37,493 bases of DNA from Salinivirgaceae bacterium. Its GTDB lineage: Bacteria; Bacteroidota; Bacteroidia; Bacteroidales; Salinivirgaceae. The notes under the pieces are model-generated. The model was given only the letters and a program-made list of their open reading frames with translations. It ran no database searches and had not been told where the DNA came from. Each line of letters opens with the position of its first letter. Within the stretch, counting starts at the first letter, position 1. Location of the stretch: the NCBI GenBank assembly GCA_028709085.1, contig JAQVXQ010000014.1, positions 1 through 37,493 on the forward strand. Reading direction: 5' to 3'. Of this stretch, positions 1 to 8,788 are shown in pieces. A program made the translations under genes and the position numbers.

Positions 1-264
1 AACAAAATTTAGGTAGAATACCATAAGTAGCACATAAATTATTAAGTCGCAATTATGAATTAACGTTTACATGATTGAGTGAAATAAATTATTTCGTTTT
101 GAAATTTTCAATATAGAAATTTAAGTGAAAGAATAAGTTCAAAAAGCATTGCATTGGATGCCTCTTTCAACAAAAAACGAACTATTTATTTTCGTTCTGG
201 CTCTCTCTAAACTGCTTCTCATTGGTTGGGAAATGAAAGGGAAAATTCATGTTGGGTTAAAATA
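1..264. other. left-end intergenic sequence, no gene seen
   Basis: AT-rich sequence downstream of trxA with no convincing reading frame on either strand and no tRNA-like fold. A weak minus-strand hairpin (AACGAA and TTCGTT arms followed by a T run, around 174-204) could be a second terminator, but its six-base stem is too short to call. The neighbour on the left lies outside the window. Confidence 0.5.
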
Positions 265-301
265 AAAAATCCCCCAAAACAATCTGTTTTGTGGGATTTT
301 T
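265..301 (-). terminator. intrinsic terminator downstream of trxA
   Basis: Two 17-base arms (265-281 and 285-301) pair with one mismatch around a three-base loop. The stem has A/T ends and a C-rich core, and on the minus strand it finishes in a T run. It starts 17 bases past the trxA stop codon. The A and T tracts on both sides would let it work in both directions. Confidence 0.8.
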
Positions 302-318
302 TATCACCAATTCTAGGA

Positions 319-636
319 CTACAAAAGAGCCGTTAGTTTTTGGTCTAATGTTGCTTTTGGCACTGCTCCCACTTGCTTGTCAACAACTTCCCCATTCTTA
401 AAGAAAAGAATAGTAGGGATATTTCTAATACCATATTTAGCAGCAATGGCTGGAACAGCGTCCACATCCACTTTGCCTAATACCGCTCTTCCGGCATATT
501 CGCCATGCATCTCTTCAATAATTGGAGTAATCATTTTACAGGGACCACACCATTCTGCCCAAAAGTCTACTAATACTGGTTTATCAGATTTTAAAACTTC
601 TGCTTCAAAATTGCTTTCAGTTAATTCTAGTGCCAT
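319..636 (-). CDS. trxA: thioredoxin TrxA
   Basis: This 105-residue protein has the size of a classical single-domain cytoplasmic thioredoxin and no signal peptide. The active site WCGPCK is at residues 29-34, with redox cysteines C30 and C33. The fold continues through the VDVDAVPAIAAKYGI segment and the cis-proline motif IPT that packs against the active site. It reduces protein disulfides and is recharged by thioredoxin reductase, which is not in this window. The gene lies 106 bases downstream of dnaE on the same strand, an order often seen in Bacteroidota, and is followed at once by a terminator. The identification is secure. Confidence 0.96.
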   Translation of the reverse strand: MALELTESNFEAEVLKSDKPVLVDFWAEWCGPCKMITPIIEEMHGEYAGRAVLGKVDVDAVPAIAAKYGIRNIPTILFFKNGEVVDKQVGAVPKATLDQKLTALL

Positions 637-713
637 AATTATAAGTTTTTTAGATATTTATGTAGAAACGTATTGAATACTAAATTGTTCTGAGCTATAT
701 AAAACTATGCGTG

Positions 714-740
714 CAAGGTTATACAATAACTTTGCCACAA
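714..740 (-). promoter_or_regulatory. weak candidate promoter for trxA
   Basis: On the minus strand, TAACCTTG (714-721) matches the Bacteroidota -7 element TAnnTTTG with one mismatch, and TTG (738-740) could be the -33 element. Their 16-base spacing is shorter than the usual 19-21. It lies about 80 bases before the trxA start. TrxA may also be transcribed by read-through from dnaE, since no terminator separates them. Confidence 0.3.
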
Positions 741-742
741 CA

Positions 743-3700
743 TTAATTAATTGATAATTTAAGGTCGTAATCATTTACAAATTTCATAAATTTATGATCT
801 AAATTAATCTTTTTGACTTGCGAAAATAGCGATACCCAAATCCCCTCATCAACATCCTCGATCATAAATGCTAAACTCACGTTCCCTTTAACATTGTCGG
901 TCAGTTTATATAGTTCGGTAACTAAATCTTCATTTACTTCATTTATTGCAATTTTAATGGTCACTCTCTTCACCTGTTTTTCACGAACCTCGGAAAGCAT
1001 TAAAATCTCCTTGGTCATAAATTCGAGAGTCCCGCCACTCTCCCGTCTCCAACGGGGAATTTCAACTCTTCCTTTAATTAGGACAAAATGGCCTTGTTTC
1101 ATCAACATGCCAAAATTCTTGTAATTATCTTTAAAAAGTGCGAGGCTAAACGTTCCAGTATAATCCTCAATTTGATATCGACCCCAAGGCTCATTGTTTT
1201 TTGTCAGTCGAATGGTTTCCGAAGTAACCATTCCGGCAATGGTAACATCGGAGTCCGCAAAGTCTTCCAAATTGTCAAATTTCGACAAATCGGCGGTGGT
1301 AAAATGCTCTATTTCAAATTTAAAGTCATCCAATGGATGCGCCGAGAGATAAATTCCAATAACCGATCGTTCCTGATTTAACTGATGGGTTTTTGACCAC
1401 GTATTTTCGGACGGTATGGTTGGTTTAGGAATCTCCAACTCTTTTATATCGCCAAAAAGCGTTGCTTGCGTATTGCTCTTTTCGTCTTTAATCGTAGTTC
1501 CATACTTCGTTAAAATATCAACAAAGGCCGATTCTCCGCCTTCGGATGGAAAAAACGCACTTCTTGGAACATTGAAACTATCGAATGCCCCACCAGCAGC
1601 AAGGGCTTCAATATTCTTTTTAGTGACAATTCGGAAATCAACCCGCTCGGCAAAATCAAAAATATCGGTAAATAGTCCACTCTCTTTCCGAAGTGTCACC
1701 AAATGTTCCACCACATTCTCGCCAACTCCTTTAACGGCAGCCATTCCAAAACGTACGTTTCCCTTTTCGTCCACCGTAAATTTTTTATAACTATGGTTTA
1801 CATCCGGACCAAAAACTTCGATTCCCATCCGCCGCGCTTCGTCCATAAAAATGGTTATCTTCTTTATATCGCTCAAGTTACGACTGAGTACAGATGCCAT
1901 AAAATGAGATGGATAATGTGCTTTTAAGTAGGCGGTTTGATAGGCTATTTGAGCATAGCAAACAGAGTGCGACTTGTTGAAAGCGTATTGTGCAAAGGCT
2001 TCCCAGTCGTGCCAGATTTTATGAATTAGTTTTTCCGGTTCTGCATTTACAACTTTACAACCATCAATAAATTCGGGATTCGACATACAACCAGCAACAA
2101 ACAGATCTTTCAATTCGTTCATCATGGTAATAATTTTCTTCCCCATGGCCTTACGGAGGTTGTCGGACTGTCCACGTGTAAACTGTCCCAATTTCCGAGC
2201 TAAAAGCATAACCTGTTCTTGATAAACGGTAATTCCGTAAGTTGTTTTCAGGTATGGTTCCATTAAAGGGTGGTCGTAAACAATTTTCTCTTTCCCCAAT
2301 TTACGATTGCAAAAGGTTGGTATATAAGCCATTGGTCCTGGACGATAGAGCGCATTCATGGCTACCAAATCTTCGAAAACACTGGGTTGTAATTGCTTTA
2401 AATATTTTTTCATTCCCGCCGACTCGAATTGAAATAGAGCCGTAGTTTCCCCTTTTCCAAACAGATCAAATGTGGCTTTATCGTCTAATGGAATGGCATC
2501 GATATCAATTATATCGCCGGTAGTTTGCTCAATATATTCCAAACACTCCTTTATGATAGATAAGGTTTTAAGACCCAAAAAGTCCATTTTAAGCATCCCA
2601 ACCGGCTCCACAAAACCTCCATCATACTGGGTCAATAAAAGATTGGCTTTCGAGTCCTTGCAAATGGGCAAATAGTTATCCAAACTCTCCTTGCTAATAA
2701 TGATACCACAGGCATGTACTCCGGTTTGTCGGATTGTTCCTTCAAGATTTTGAGCATGCAATAATATCTCTTTTGTAATATCGTCTCCATCGGTCCAAAG
2801 CTTGGCGAGCTCGGGAGTCTCTTTCATCGCTTTTTGAATTGTAACTTTAGGTCCTTCGGGGATTAAATTGGCAATTGAGTTCACTTTTGGTAAATCGACA
2901 TTCAAATTCCGACCCACATCTTTTATGGACGACTTAGCTGCTAGCGTACCAAAGGTGATAATATGGGCAACGTGGTCGTATCCATATTTCTCCACAACAT
3001 AGTTAAGCACTTTTTCACGGCCATCGTCGTCAAAATCGATATCAATATCGGGCATTGATATTCGATCGGGGTTGAGGAATCGCTCAAACAGCAGATCGTA
3101 TTTTATGGGGTCAATATTGGTGATTTTGCACGCATAGGCAACGGCTGAACCTGCAGCAGACCCTCGTCCTGGGCCAACCAACACGCCCATTTCTCTAGCC
3201 TTGGCAATAAAGTCGGCAACAATAAGAAAATAACCCGGGAAACCCATGTTTATGATGGTATCGAGTTCAAAATTCATTCGCTCGTCAATGTCAACAGGCA
3301 ACGGATTTCCCCATCTTTCGAACGCTCCTTCCATGGAGATATGCCGTAAATAATCGGCAGGATTGTCGTATCCCTCCGGCAATGGAAAATCGGGCATAAT
3401 GGGCGCCGAGTTTAACTCGTATGCCTCAATTTTATCGGTAATTTCTCTCGTATTATCAAGGGCTTCTTTAAAATCGGGAAATAAGGATTCCATCTGTTCC
3501 CTACTTTTCAGAAACTCTTGGCGAGTATAGCGCATCCGTGTGGGATCGTCTTTTTTCTGTCCGGTGGTGATACACAACAGATGGTCGTGAGAATCTGCGT
3601 CCTCCTCCATAACAAAATGAACGTCATTGGTGGCAACAACTTTTACATCATGCTTTATGGCTAAACGTTGAATAGCCTCATTTACTTTTAGTTGGTTTTC

Positions 3701-4267
3701 ATAGACATCGAATCGCACGGTGGGATCATTGGCAGGATGGAGCATTATTTCGAGATAAAAATCATCACCAAACAGGTTTTTATACCATTGTATGGGTTCG
3801 TCGGCGGCATCCTCGCCTTGTTTCATAATCATTTGTGCAACTTCGCCTCCCAAACATGCCGATGAGGCGATTAATCCTTCGTGATGTTTCTCAAGAAGTT
3901 CCCGATCAATCCGAGGTCGATAATAAAAACCATCGACAAAAGCTTGCGATGAGAGCTTAATTAGATTTTTGTACCCAATTTTGTTTTTTGCCAACAAGAT
4001 TAAGTGATACCCGCTACCATCTTTCTTCCCCTCTTTATCGTGTCTGGTCCGACGCGCCACATAGGATTCCATTCCTAGGATAGGTTTAATGCCCTCCTTT
4101 AATGCAACTTGATGAAACTCTTTAATTCCATACATTGACCCGTGATCGGTTAAAGCAATGGAATCCATCCCAAGTTCTTTGACACGAGAGATCAATTTAT
4201 TAATATGGGATGCTCCATCTAAAACGGAGTAATGCGAATGCACATGAAGGTGAGTAAAGGAGCTCAT
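743..4267 (-). CDS. dnaE: DNA polymerase III subunit alpha
   Basis: This is the replicative polymerase catalytic subunit, 1174 residues from the chosen start. An N-terminal PHP domain begins at once (HLHVHSHYS, then LTDHG) and keeps several histidines, so it may bind metal. The polymerase core has VGPGRGSAAGS near 365, the catalytic pair in PDIDIDF near 406-412 and the third aspartate in KMDFLGL near 562, matching D401, D403 and D555 of E. coli DnaE. The finger motif GVHACGIIIS is present, and an OB-fold lies near residues 1020-1100. An in-frame ATG five codons upstream (4282) would add MKIEI. I prefer 4267 because family members begin close to the HLHVHS motif. The sequence is DnaE type, not PolC, because no exonuclease domain is inserted. 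Confidence 0.97.
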   Translation of the reverse strand: MSSFTHLHVHSHYSVLDGASHINKLISRVKELGMDSIALTDHGSMYGIKEFHQVALKEGIKPILGMESYVARRTRHDKEGKKDGSGYHLILLAKNKIGYKNLIKLSSQAFVDGFYYRPRIDRELLEKHHEGLIASSACLGGEVAQMIMKQGEDAADEPIQWYKNLFGDDFYLEIMLHPANDPTVRFDVYENQLKVNEAIQRLAIKHDVKVVATNDVHFVMEEDADSHDHLLCITTGQKKDDPTRMRYTRQEFLKSREQMESLFPDFKEALDNTREITDKIEAYELNSAPIMPDFPLPEGYDNPADYLRHISMEGAFERWGNPLPVDIDERMNFELDTIINMGFPGYFLIVADFIAKAREMGVLVGPGRGSAAGSAVAYACKITNIDPIKYDLLFERFLNPDRISMPDIDIDFDDDGREKVLNYVVEKYGYDHVAHIITFGTLAAKSSIKDVGRNLNVDLPKVNSIANLIPEGPKVTIQKAMKETPELAKLWTDGDDITKEILLHAQNLEGTIRQTGVHACGIIISKESLDNYLPICKDSKANLLLTQYDGGFVEPVGMLKMDFLGLKTLSIIKECLEYIEQTTGDIIDIDAIPLDDKATFDLFGKGETTALFQFESAGMKKYLKQLQPSVFEDLVAMNALYRPGPMAYIPTFCNRKLGKEKIVYDHPLMEPYLKTTYGITVYQEQVMLLARKLGQFTRGQSDNLRKAMGKKIITMMNELKDLFVAGCMSNPEFIDGCKVVNAEPEKLIHKIWHDWEAFAQYAFNKSHSVCYAQIAYQTAYLKAHYPSHFMASVLSRNLSDIKKITIFMDEARRMGIEVFGPDVNHSYKKFTVDEKGNVRFGMAAVKGVGENVVEHLVTLRKESGLFTDIFDFAERVDFRIVTKKNIEALAAGGAFDSFNVPRSAFFPSEGGESAFVDILTKYGTTIKDEKSNTQATLFGDIKELEIPKPTIPSENTWSKTHQLNQERSVIGIYLSAHPLDDFKFEIEHFTTADLSKFDNLEDFADSDVTIAGMVTSETIRLTKNNEPWGRYQIEDYTGTFSLALFKDNYKNFGMLMKQGHFVLIKGRVEIPRWRRESGGTLEFMTKEILMLSEVREKQVKRVTIKIAINEVNEDLVTELYKLTDNVKGNVSLAFMIEDVDEGIWVSLFSQVKKINLDHKFMKFVNDYDLKLSIN

Positions 4268-4754
4268 AATTTCAATTTTCAACTATTAAACACAAATCGA
4301 ACCAATATCCATACAACAACAAGTATTGAAACTAAATCAAAACGATTGCTTTTTTTGGAAATTCAGATAAAAAAGAGATTCAAAATTAACCAATTTCTTC
4401 AAAATATCCACAAATAGTTATTAACACTCCATGGAAAATCAATGTAACTATCTCAATGGCAACAAAATCTAATTTTATTAATTTAAAAATGTCCGTTAAC
4501 GTACACCAGAAGCATAAAAGGAGACATAAATTGACAAATCAACATTAGCTTTACATGCTATCTATCAGCTCATTAGGAATATCAGGCAAATATTTTGCTT
4601 AATAATTAGACCTACATTTTATCCTTCAAGCAATATTAGGTATTTTTAACAACTTTTTTCGAATAAACCGTTGTGAATAGAAGGGGAAAGACGACAAAAC
4701 ATCAAGCATTAAAAGAAGGAATTAGACACGAACACAATTAATTAATTTACAGAT
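4268..4754. other. divergent intergenic region between dnaE and the M3 peptidase
   Basis: About 490 AT-rich bases separate two divergent genes, with no supported reading frame. It holds a candidate minus-strand promoter for dnaE. For the plus-strand peptidase I found only imperfect -7 candidates, such as TACATTTT near 4612, without a good -33 partner. No tRNA or obvious structured RNA was seen. Confidence 0.5.
4381..4414 (-). promoter_or_regulatory. candidate promoter for dnaE
   Basis: On the minus strand TTTG (4411-4414) precedes a perfect TAATTTTG (4381-4388) by 22 bases. The -7 element fits the Bacteroidota consensus TAnnTTTG exactly, but the spacing is slightly long. Transcription would start about 110 bases before the dnaE start codon. 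Confidence 0.42.
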
Positions 4755-6860
4755 ATGAAACAAACAATTTTCATGATTACCGTAACACTTATGGCCGGAA
4801 TGTTGGGATGCAAAGAATCCAACAAAGAATCCAATCCACTTTTAGGCGAATTTACAGCAATTCATCAAACGCCACCGTTCGACAAAATCAAAACGGAACA
4901 CTATCTCCCAGCAGTAAAAGTAGGAATTGCTGAAGCAAAAAAAGAGATCGATGCCATTATTAACAACTCCGAAAAACCAACCTTTCAAAATTCGGTGGTG
5001 GCACTTGCCGAATCGGGTGAGCAGTTAGGAAAAGTATTGAACATTTTCTACAACATCAATGAAGCCGAGACGTCCCCTGAAATGCAGGCTGTAGCAAAGG
5101 AAATTTCGCCCATCGTTACAGAGCATAGCAACGACATCAGTTTAAACGAACAACTTTTTGCACGTATTAAAGAAGTTTATGCCAATAGAAACGAATTAAA
5201 TCTAAATGCCGAGGAGACCATGCTTTTAGAGAAAAGTTACAAGGGTTTTGTTCGTGGAGGCGTAAATCTGGCTCCAGAAATGCGCGACAAATTTCGCGAA
5301 GTAAATAAAGATCTTTCTAAACTTGGATTGCAATTTAATGAAAACGAATTGGCCGAAACCAACGATTTCATTTTACACATTACAGATAAAAAAGAGCTCG
5401 CCGGACTACCAGAAAGTGCGCTCGAAATGGCAGCCATGGAAGCAAAAGAACGCGAAAAAGAGGGTTGGGTATTCACCCTTCAATTTCCAAGTTACCTACC
5501 AATTATACAATTTGCCGACAATCGAAGCGTGAGAGAAAAAATGTATCGTGCTTTTGTGTCTCGTTGTAACAAGAACAACAGCCACAACAACAGTGATATT
5601 GTGAAACAAATTGTTGAAAAACGTTTGGAAAAAGCCAGAATGTTGGGATTTGATTCATACGCCGATTATGTTTTGACCGAGAGAATGGCAGAAGACAAAG
5701 ATCGAGTTGCAAGTTTCTTAGATGAGCTTTTTAACGCCGGACATAAAACCGCATTGAATGAAAAACGCGAAGTTGAAAATTACGCACGTCAACTTGGATT
5801 TAAAGGAACGTTACAGCGTTGGGATTGGACATATTATTCGGAAAAACTAAGAAAAGAGAAGTATGCCATTGACGACGAAATGACAAAACCATACTTTGAA
5901 CTTTCGAAAGTTAGAGATGGCATTTTCGACCTAACAACGCGCTTATATGGAATTACCTATAAACAAAACACCGAAATTCCAGTCTATCATCCAGACGTAA
6001 AAGCTTACGAAGTGTTTGATGAAAGTGGAAAACTACTGTCAGTTCTTTACCTAGATTTCCACCCTAGACAAACCAAAAGTAGCGGTGCATGGATGACCTC
6101 TTTCCGCGAGCAATCGAAAAAAGATGGTGTAGATCATAGACCCTTTGTCTCTGTTGTTTGTAATTTCACAAAGCCAACCGAAACAAAGCCTTCGTTGCTA
6201 ACATTCAACGAGGTAGAAACGTTTTTACACGAATTTGGACATGCTTTGCACGGAATGTTGAGCGATGTAACCTACGAAAACTTGTCGGGAACTGCAGTAT
6301 ATCGTGATTTCGTAGAACTTCCATCACAAATAATGGAGAACTGGGCCATCGAAAAAGAGTGGCTCGATACATTTGCCGTACACTATCAAACAGGCGAAAA
6401 AATCCCACAAAGTTTAATTGAGAAATTAAAATCGGTAGCCAATTACCAAAGCGGTTATATGAATGATCGTCAAGTAAGTTTTGCTACACTAGATATGGCA
6501 TGGCACTCCATTGAAGAACCTCTAACCACCGAGGTGGTTACATTTAACAATTTGGCATTGGACAAATTTGAGATTTTCCCCGTTGTTGAAGGTGCATGTA
6601 TGAGTACGTCGTTTGGTCACCTTTTCGCAGGTGGCTATGCAGCAGGATATTACGGCTACAAATGGGCTGAGGTTTTAGATGCAGATGCCTATTCAGTATT
6701 CCAAAAGAATGGAATTTTTGACAAAGAGACAGCAAAACGTTTCCGAGAAAACATTATTTCCAAAGGAGGCACTGAACATCCCATGAAACTGTATGTTGAC
6801 TTCCGCGGACAAGAACCCACCATTGATGCGTTATTAAAACGCAGTGGTTTAGACAAATAA
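4755..6860 (+). CDS. M3 family metallopeptidase, lipoprotein (peptidyl-dipeptidase Dcp-like)
   Basis: This 701-residue zinc peptidase of the thimet oligopeptidase/Dcp family is about the length of E. coli Dcp. The zinc motif HEFGH is at 492-496, with H492 and H496 as ligands, E493 as catalytic base and E521 (in FVELPSQ) as the likely third ligand. The N-terminus is a lipoprotein signal ending in MLGC with the lipidated Cys at 19, so the enzyme should be membrane anchored outside the cytoplasm, unlike cytosolic E. coli Dcp. It probably trims short peptides in the periplasm. Dipeptidyl versus oligopeptidase specificity cannot be read from sequence. The gene stands alone and ends at a strong terminator. 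Confidence 0.92.
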   Translation: MKQTIFMITVTLMAGMLGCKESNKESNPLLGEFTAIHQTPPFDKIKTEHYLPAVKVGIAEAKKEIDAIINNSEKPTFQNSVVALAESGEQLGKVLNIFYNINEAETSPEMQAVAKEISPIVTEHSNDISLNEQLFARIKEVYANRNELNLNAEETMLLEKSYKGFVRGGVNLAPEMRDKFREVNKDLSKLGLQFNENELAETNDFILHITDKKELAGLPESALEMAAMEAKEREKEGWVFTLQFPSYLPIIQFADNRSVREKMYRAFVSRCNKNNSHNNSDIVKQIVEKRLEKARMLGFDSYADYVLTERMAEDKDRVASFLDELFNAGHKTALNEKREVENYARQLGFKGTLQRWDWTYYSEKLRKEKYAIDDEMTKPYFELSKVRDGIFDLTTRLYGITYKQNTEIPVYHPDVKAYEVFDESGKLLSVLYLDFHPRQTKSSGAWMTSFREQSKKDGVDHRPFVSVVCNFTKPTETKPSLLTFNEVETFLHEFGHALHGMLSDVTYENLSGTAVYRDFVELPSQIMENWAIEKEWLDTFAVHYQTGEKIPQSLIEKLKSVANYQSGYMNDRQVSFATLDMAWHSIEEPLTTEVVTFNNLALDKFEIFPVVEGACMSTSFGHLFAGGYAAGYYGYKWAEVLDADAYSVFQKNGIFDKETAKRFRENIISKGGTEHPMKLYVDFRGQEPTIDALLKRSGLDK

Positions 6861-6878
6861 ACAATTTTAACGGATAGA

Positions 6879-6914
6879 AAAACGGAGGCTTATTATATTT
6901 AAGCCTCCGTTTTT
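6879..6914. terminator. bidirectional intrinsic terminator
   Basis: Perfect 15-base arms (6879-6893 and 6900-6914) with the core CGGAGGC/GCCTCCG and a six-base loop, flanked by A and T tracts. It sits between the convergent M3 peptidase and LytTR regulator, 18 bases after the first stop and 15 before the second, and can serve both. Confidence 0.88.
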
Positions 6915-6929
6915 TTGTTGCCATTCTGC

Positions 6930-7682
6930 CTACTTTCCAACCCATTTTTTAAACGCCATATTCTTTAATCGACTGACCGTAACCGGCTGATTAAATGTTG
7001 GATTTAATTTCAAAACAAGTTTCCCTCCAAAATAATCCTCGAAACTAATAATGGAATCGATGTGCAACAAAATATTCCTGCCGGCACGAAAAAAAGATTC
7101 GGGGTTTAACTCCTCTTCAAGAACTTCTAAAATCATATCCACCTGACAATCAGCTCCATTGAACGTGCGGGCAAAGGTAATTTTATTGTCGCTATAAAAA
7201 TAGGCAACATCATGTACATCAATCTTATAGTACGATTTTGCTCCATGAATCAGGATCCGACTTCGGTACCTTTTATTGCCATTCATTTTTTCCAAAATTT
7301 GGGCATAATCCGGAATCGGACTGGAGGCAGGAATTCTCTGTTCAAATTTAAGAATCGCTTGTTTCAAGTCCGTCTCTTTAATGGGTTTTAAAAGGTAATC
7401 GATGCTATTCACCTTAAATGCCTGCAAGGCATAATTATCAAACGCAGTGGTAAATATAACCGGACTTTGTATGGTAAGTTTATCAAAAATTGAGAAACAA
7501 GAACCATCAACCAACTGAATATCCATGAAGATTAAATCAACCTCGTTTTCCGACAACCACGCTATACTATCCGCTACACTATCAATTACCTCAACAATGT
7601 TCCACGCTGGGCGAATTTCGGAGATCATTCCTGTTAGCAAACGTTGATTGTGTATTTCGTCCTCAATAATTAGTATATTCAT
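6930..7682 (-). CDS. LytTR-family response regulator
   Basis: A 250-residue two-component regulator. The N-terminal receiver domain has the acidic cluster EDE (7-9), phosphoacceptor D54 in IFMDIQL, the conserved Thr in FTTAFDNYA and the Lys in LLKPI. The C-terminal LytTR DNA-binding domain (about 145-250) carries YFYSDNKIT and FFRAGRNILLHIDSI. I chose 7682 (MNILIIEDE) over an upstream ATG at 7694, because receivers normally begin two or three residues before the first strand. It lies 47 bases after the LytS-type kinase and is surely its partner. Its targets are unknown; regulators of this class often control envelope or transport genes. Confidence 0.93.
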   Translation of the reverse strand: MNILIIEDEIHNQRLLTGMISEIRPAWNIVEVIDSVADSIAWLSENEVDLIFMDIQLVDGSCFSIFDKLTIQSPVIFTTAFDNYALQAFKVNSIDYLLKPIKETDLKQAILKFEQRIPASSPIPDYAQILEKMNGNKRYRSRILIHGAKSYYKIDVHDVAYFYSDNKITFARTFNGADCQVDMILEVLEEELNPESFFRAGRNILLHIDSIISFEDYFGGKLVLKLNPTFNQPVTVSRLKNMAFKKWVGK

Positions 7683-7729
7683 AATAAACTCCATTTGTCA
7701 ATTCAAAACAGTAAAACGCCACTTGCAAA

Positions 7730-8788
7730 TTACAAAAGAGGCAGTTTTACTTCAAATATTTCCCCATTGTTAGTTATCTCCATCTTCCGATTGGTCAGCA
7801 ATTCGTATCGTAACGCTAAGTTAACCAACCCTTTTTTTGTAGAATCGGACGACACTCGCAATCGAATTTCATTTCGAACAACAATCGTATCCAATTGACC
7901 AAAAATCTGAATACGAAGGGGCGTTTTTTTACTGGTAATATTGTGTTTTAAGGCGTTTTCCAACAATAGCTGCAAAGCCAAAGGCGGAATATTTTTCTCC
8001 AACAAATCGGTGGAGACTTGGGTTGTAACTTGAAGTCCTTCGCCCATTCGCTCTCTATGAATCCCAATATAGGCCGTAATAAACTCCATTTCCTCAGCCA
8101 ACTTCACTGTGTTTTTTCGATTGTTTTGCAGTACATATCGATAAACATCGGTGAAATTTTGGGTGAAAACAGCGGCCGATTTGGGATCGTAGATAATCAT
8201 CGACTTTAAAACACTCAAATTATTGAACAAAAAATGGGGATTTAATTGATCTTGGAGCGAATTATAGTCGCTCTCCAACTTTGCCTCCTTTAGTCGGTCG
8301 ATCTCCTTCAGCGACCAAATCCACTTTTCCATAATACGCAATCCAATGGAAAACATAATCAGAATAAAAACAAACAAAAAACCAAGCGCAATGAGCAACC
8401 ACACGATCCGTTGTTTCAACAAATCTTCAAAAACACTGATTCGGTCAAAATAAGCAATGGATAAAATTCCGAGACCAAAACTTAACAGAAAATGAATCGA
8501 AATACGACTCTTTATTCGATCGGGAATGGGAAAAAATCGCTCGGCAAGATTATCAAATAATACATTCGATTCAGAGAGAATTATAAAAATTAAAATAACC
8601 TGAACATAGACATGCAACGGAATCTCCATCTCCATTTCAACCGTAACATTGGTAGCCAAAACAAGAAAACAGACTCCCGTTAATGCAACGGAAAGCACGC
8701 GTATAAGTGTACTTTTAATGGTGTATGCAGGCAATCGGCTCAAAAAATGGAGCTCACTCTCCTGCATATATTTTAGAAATTTATCCAC
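7730..8788 (-). CDS. LytS-type sensor histidine kinase
   Basis: A 352-residue membrane kinase of the His_kinase (PF06580) type. About four hydrophobic segments (roughly 27-50, 58-75, 95-115 and 127-150) form the N-terminal sensor, with no large extracytoplasmic domain. The phosphoacceptor H185 is in LNPHFLFNN, preceded by a short coiled coil. The ATP-binding N-box is LLLENALKHN (E277, N278). The region expected to hold the glycine-rich GxGL motif reads KKGLVNLALRYELL and looks degenerate. The start overlaps the end of the upstream ATP-grasp gene by eight bases, and the LytTR regulator follows, so the three genes form one operon. The signal sensed is not evident. Confidence 0.9.
   Translation of the reverse strand: MDKFLKYMQESELHFLSRLPAYTIKSTLIRVLSVALTGVCFLVLATNVTVEMEMEIPLHVYVQVILIFIILSESNVLFDNLAERFFPIPDRIKSRISIHFLLSFGLGILSIAYFDRISVFEDLLKQRIVWLLIALGFLFVFILIMFSIGLRIMEKWIWSLKEIDRLKEAKLESDYNSLQDQLNPHFLFNNLSVLKSMIIYDPKSAAVFTQNFTDVYRYVLQNNRKNTVKLAEEMEFITAYIGIHRERMGEGLQVTTQVSTDLLEKNIPPLALQLLLENALKHNITSKKTPLRIQIFGQLDTIVVRNEIRLRVSSDSTKKGLVNLALRYELLTNRKMEITNNGEIFEVKLPLL

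Noticed and set aside
377..676. Open frame antisense to trxA
   Set aside because: It lies opposite a secure thioredoxin gene, has no domain, and its codons mirror the trxA frame.
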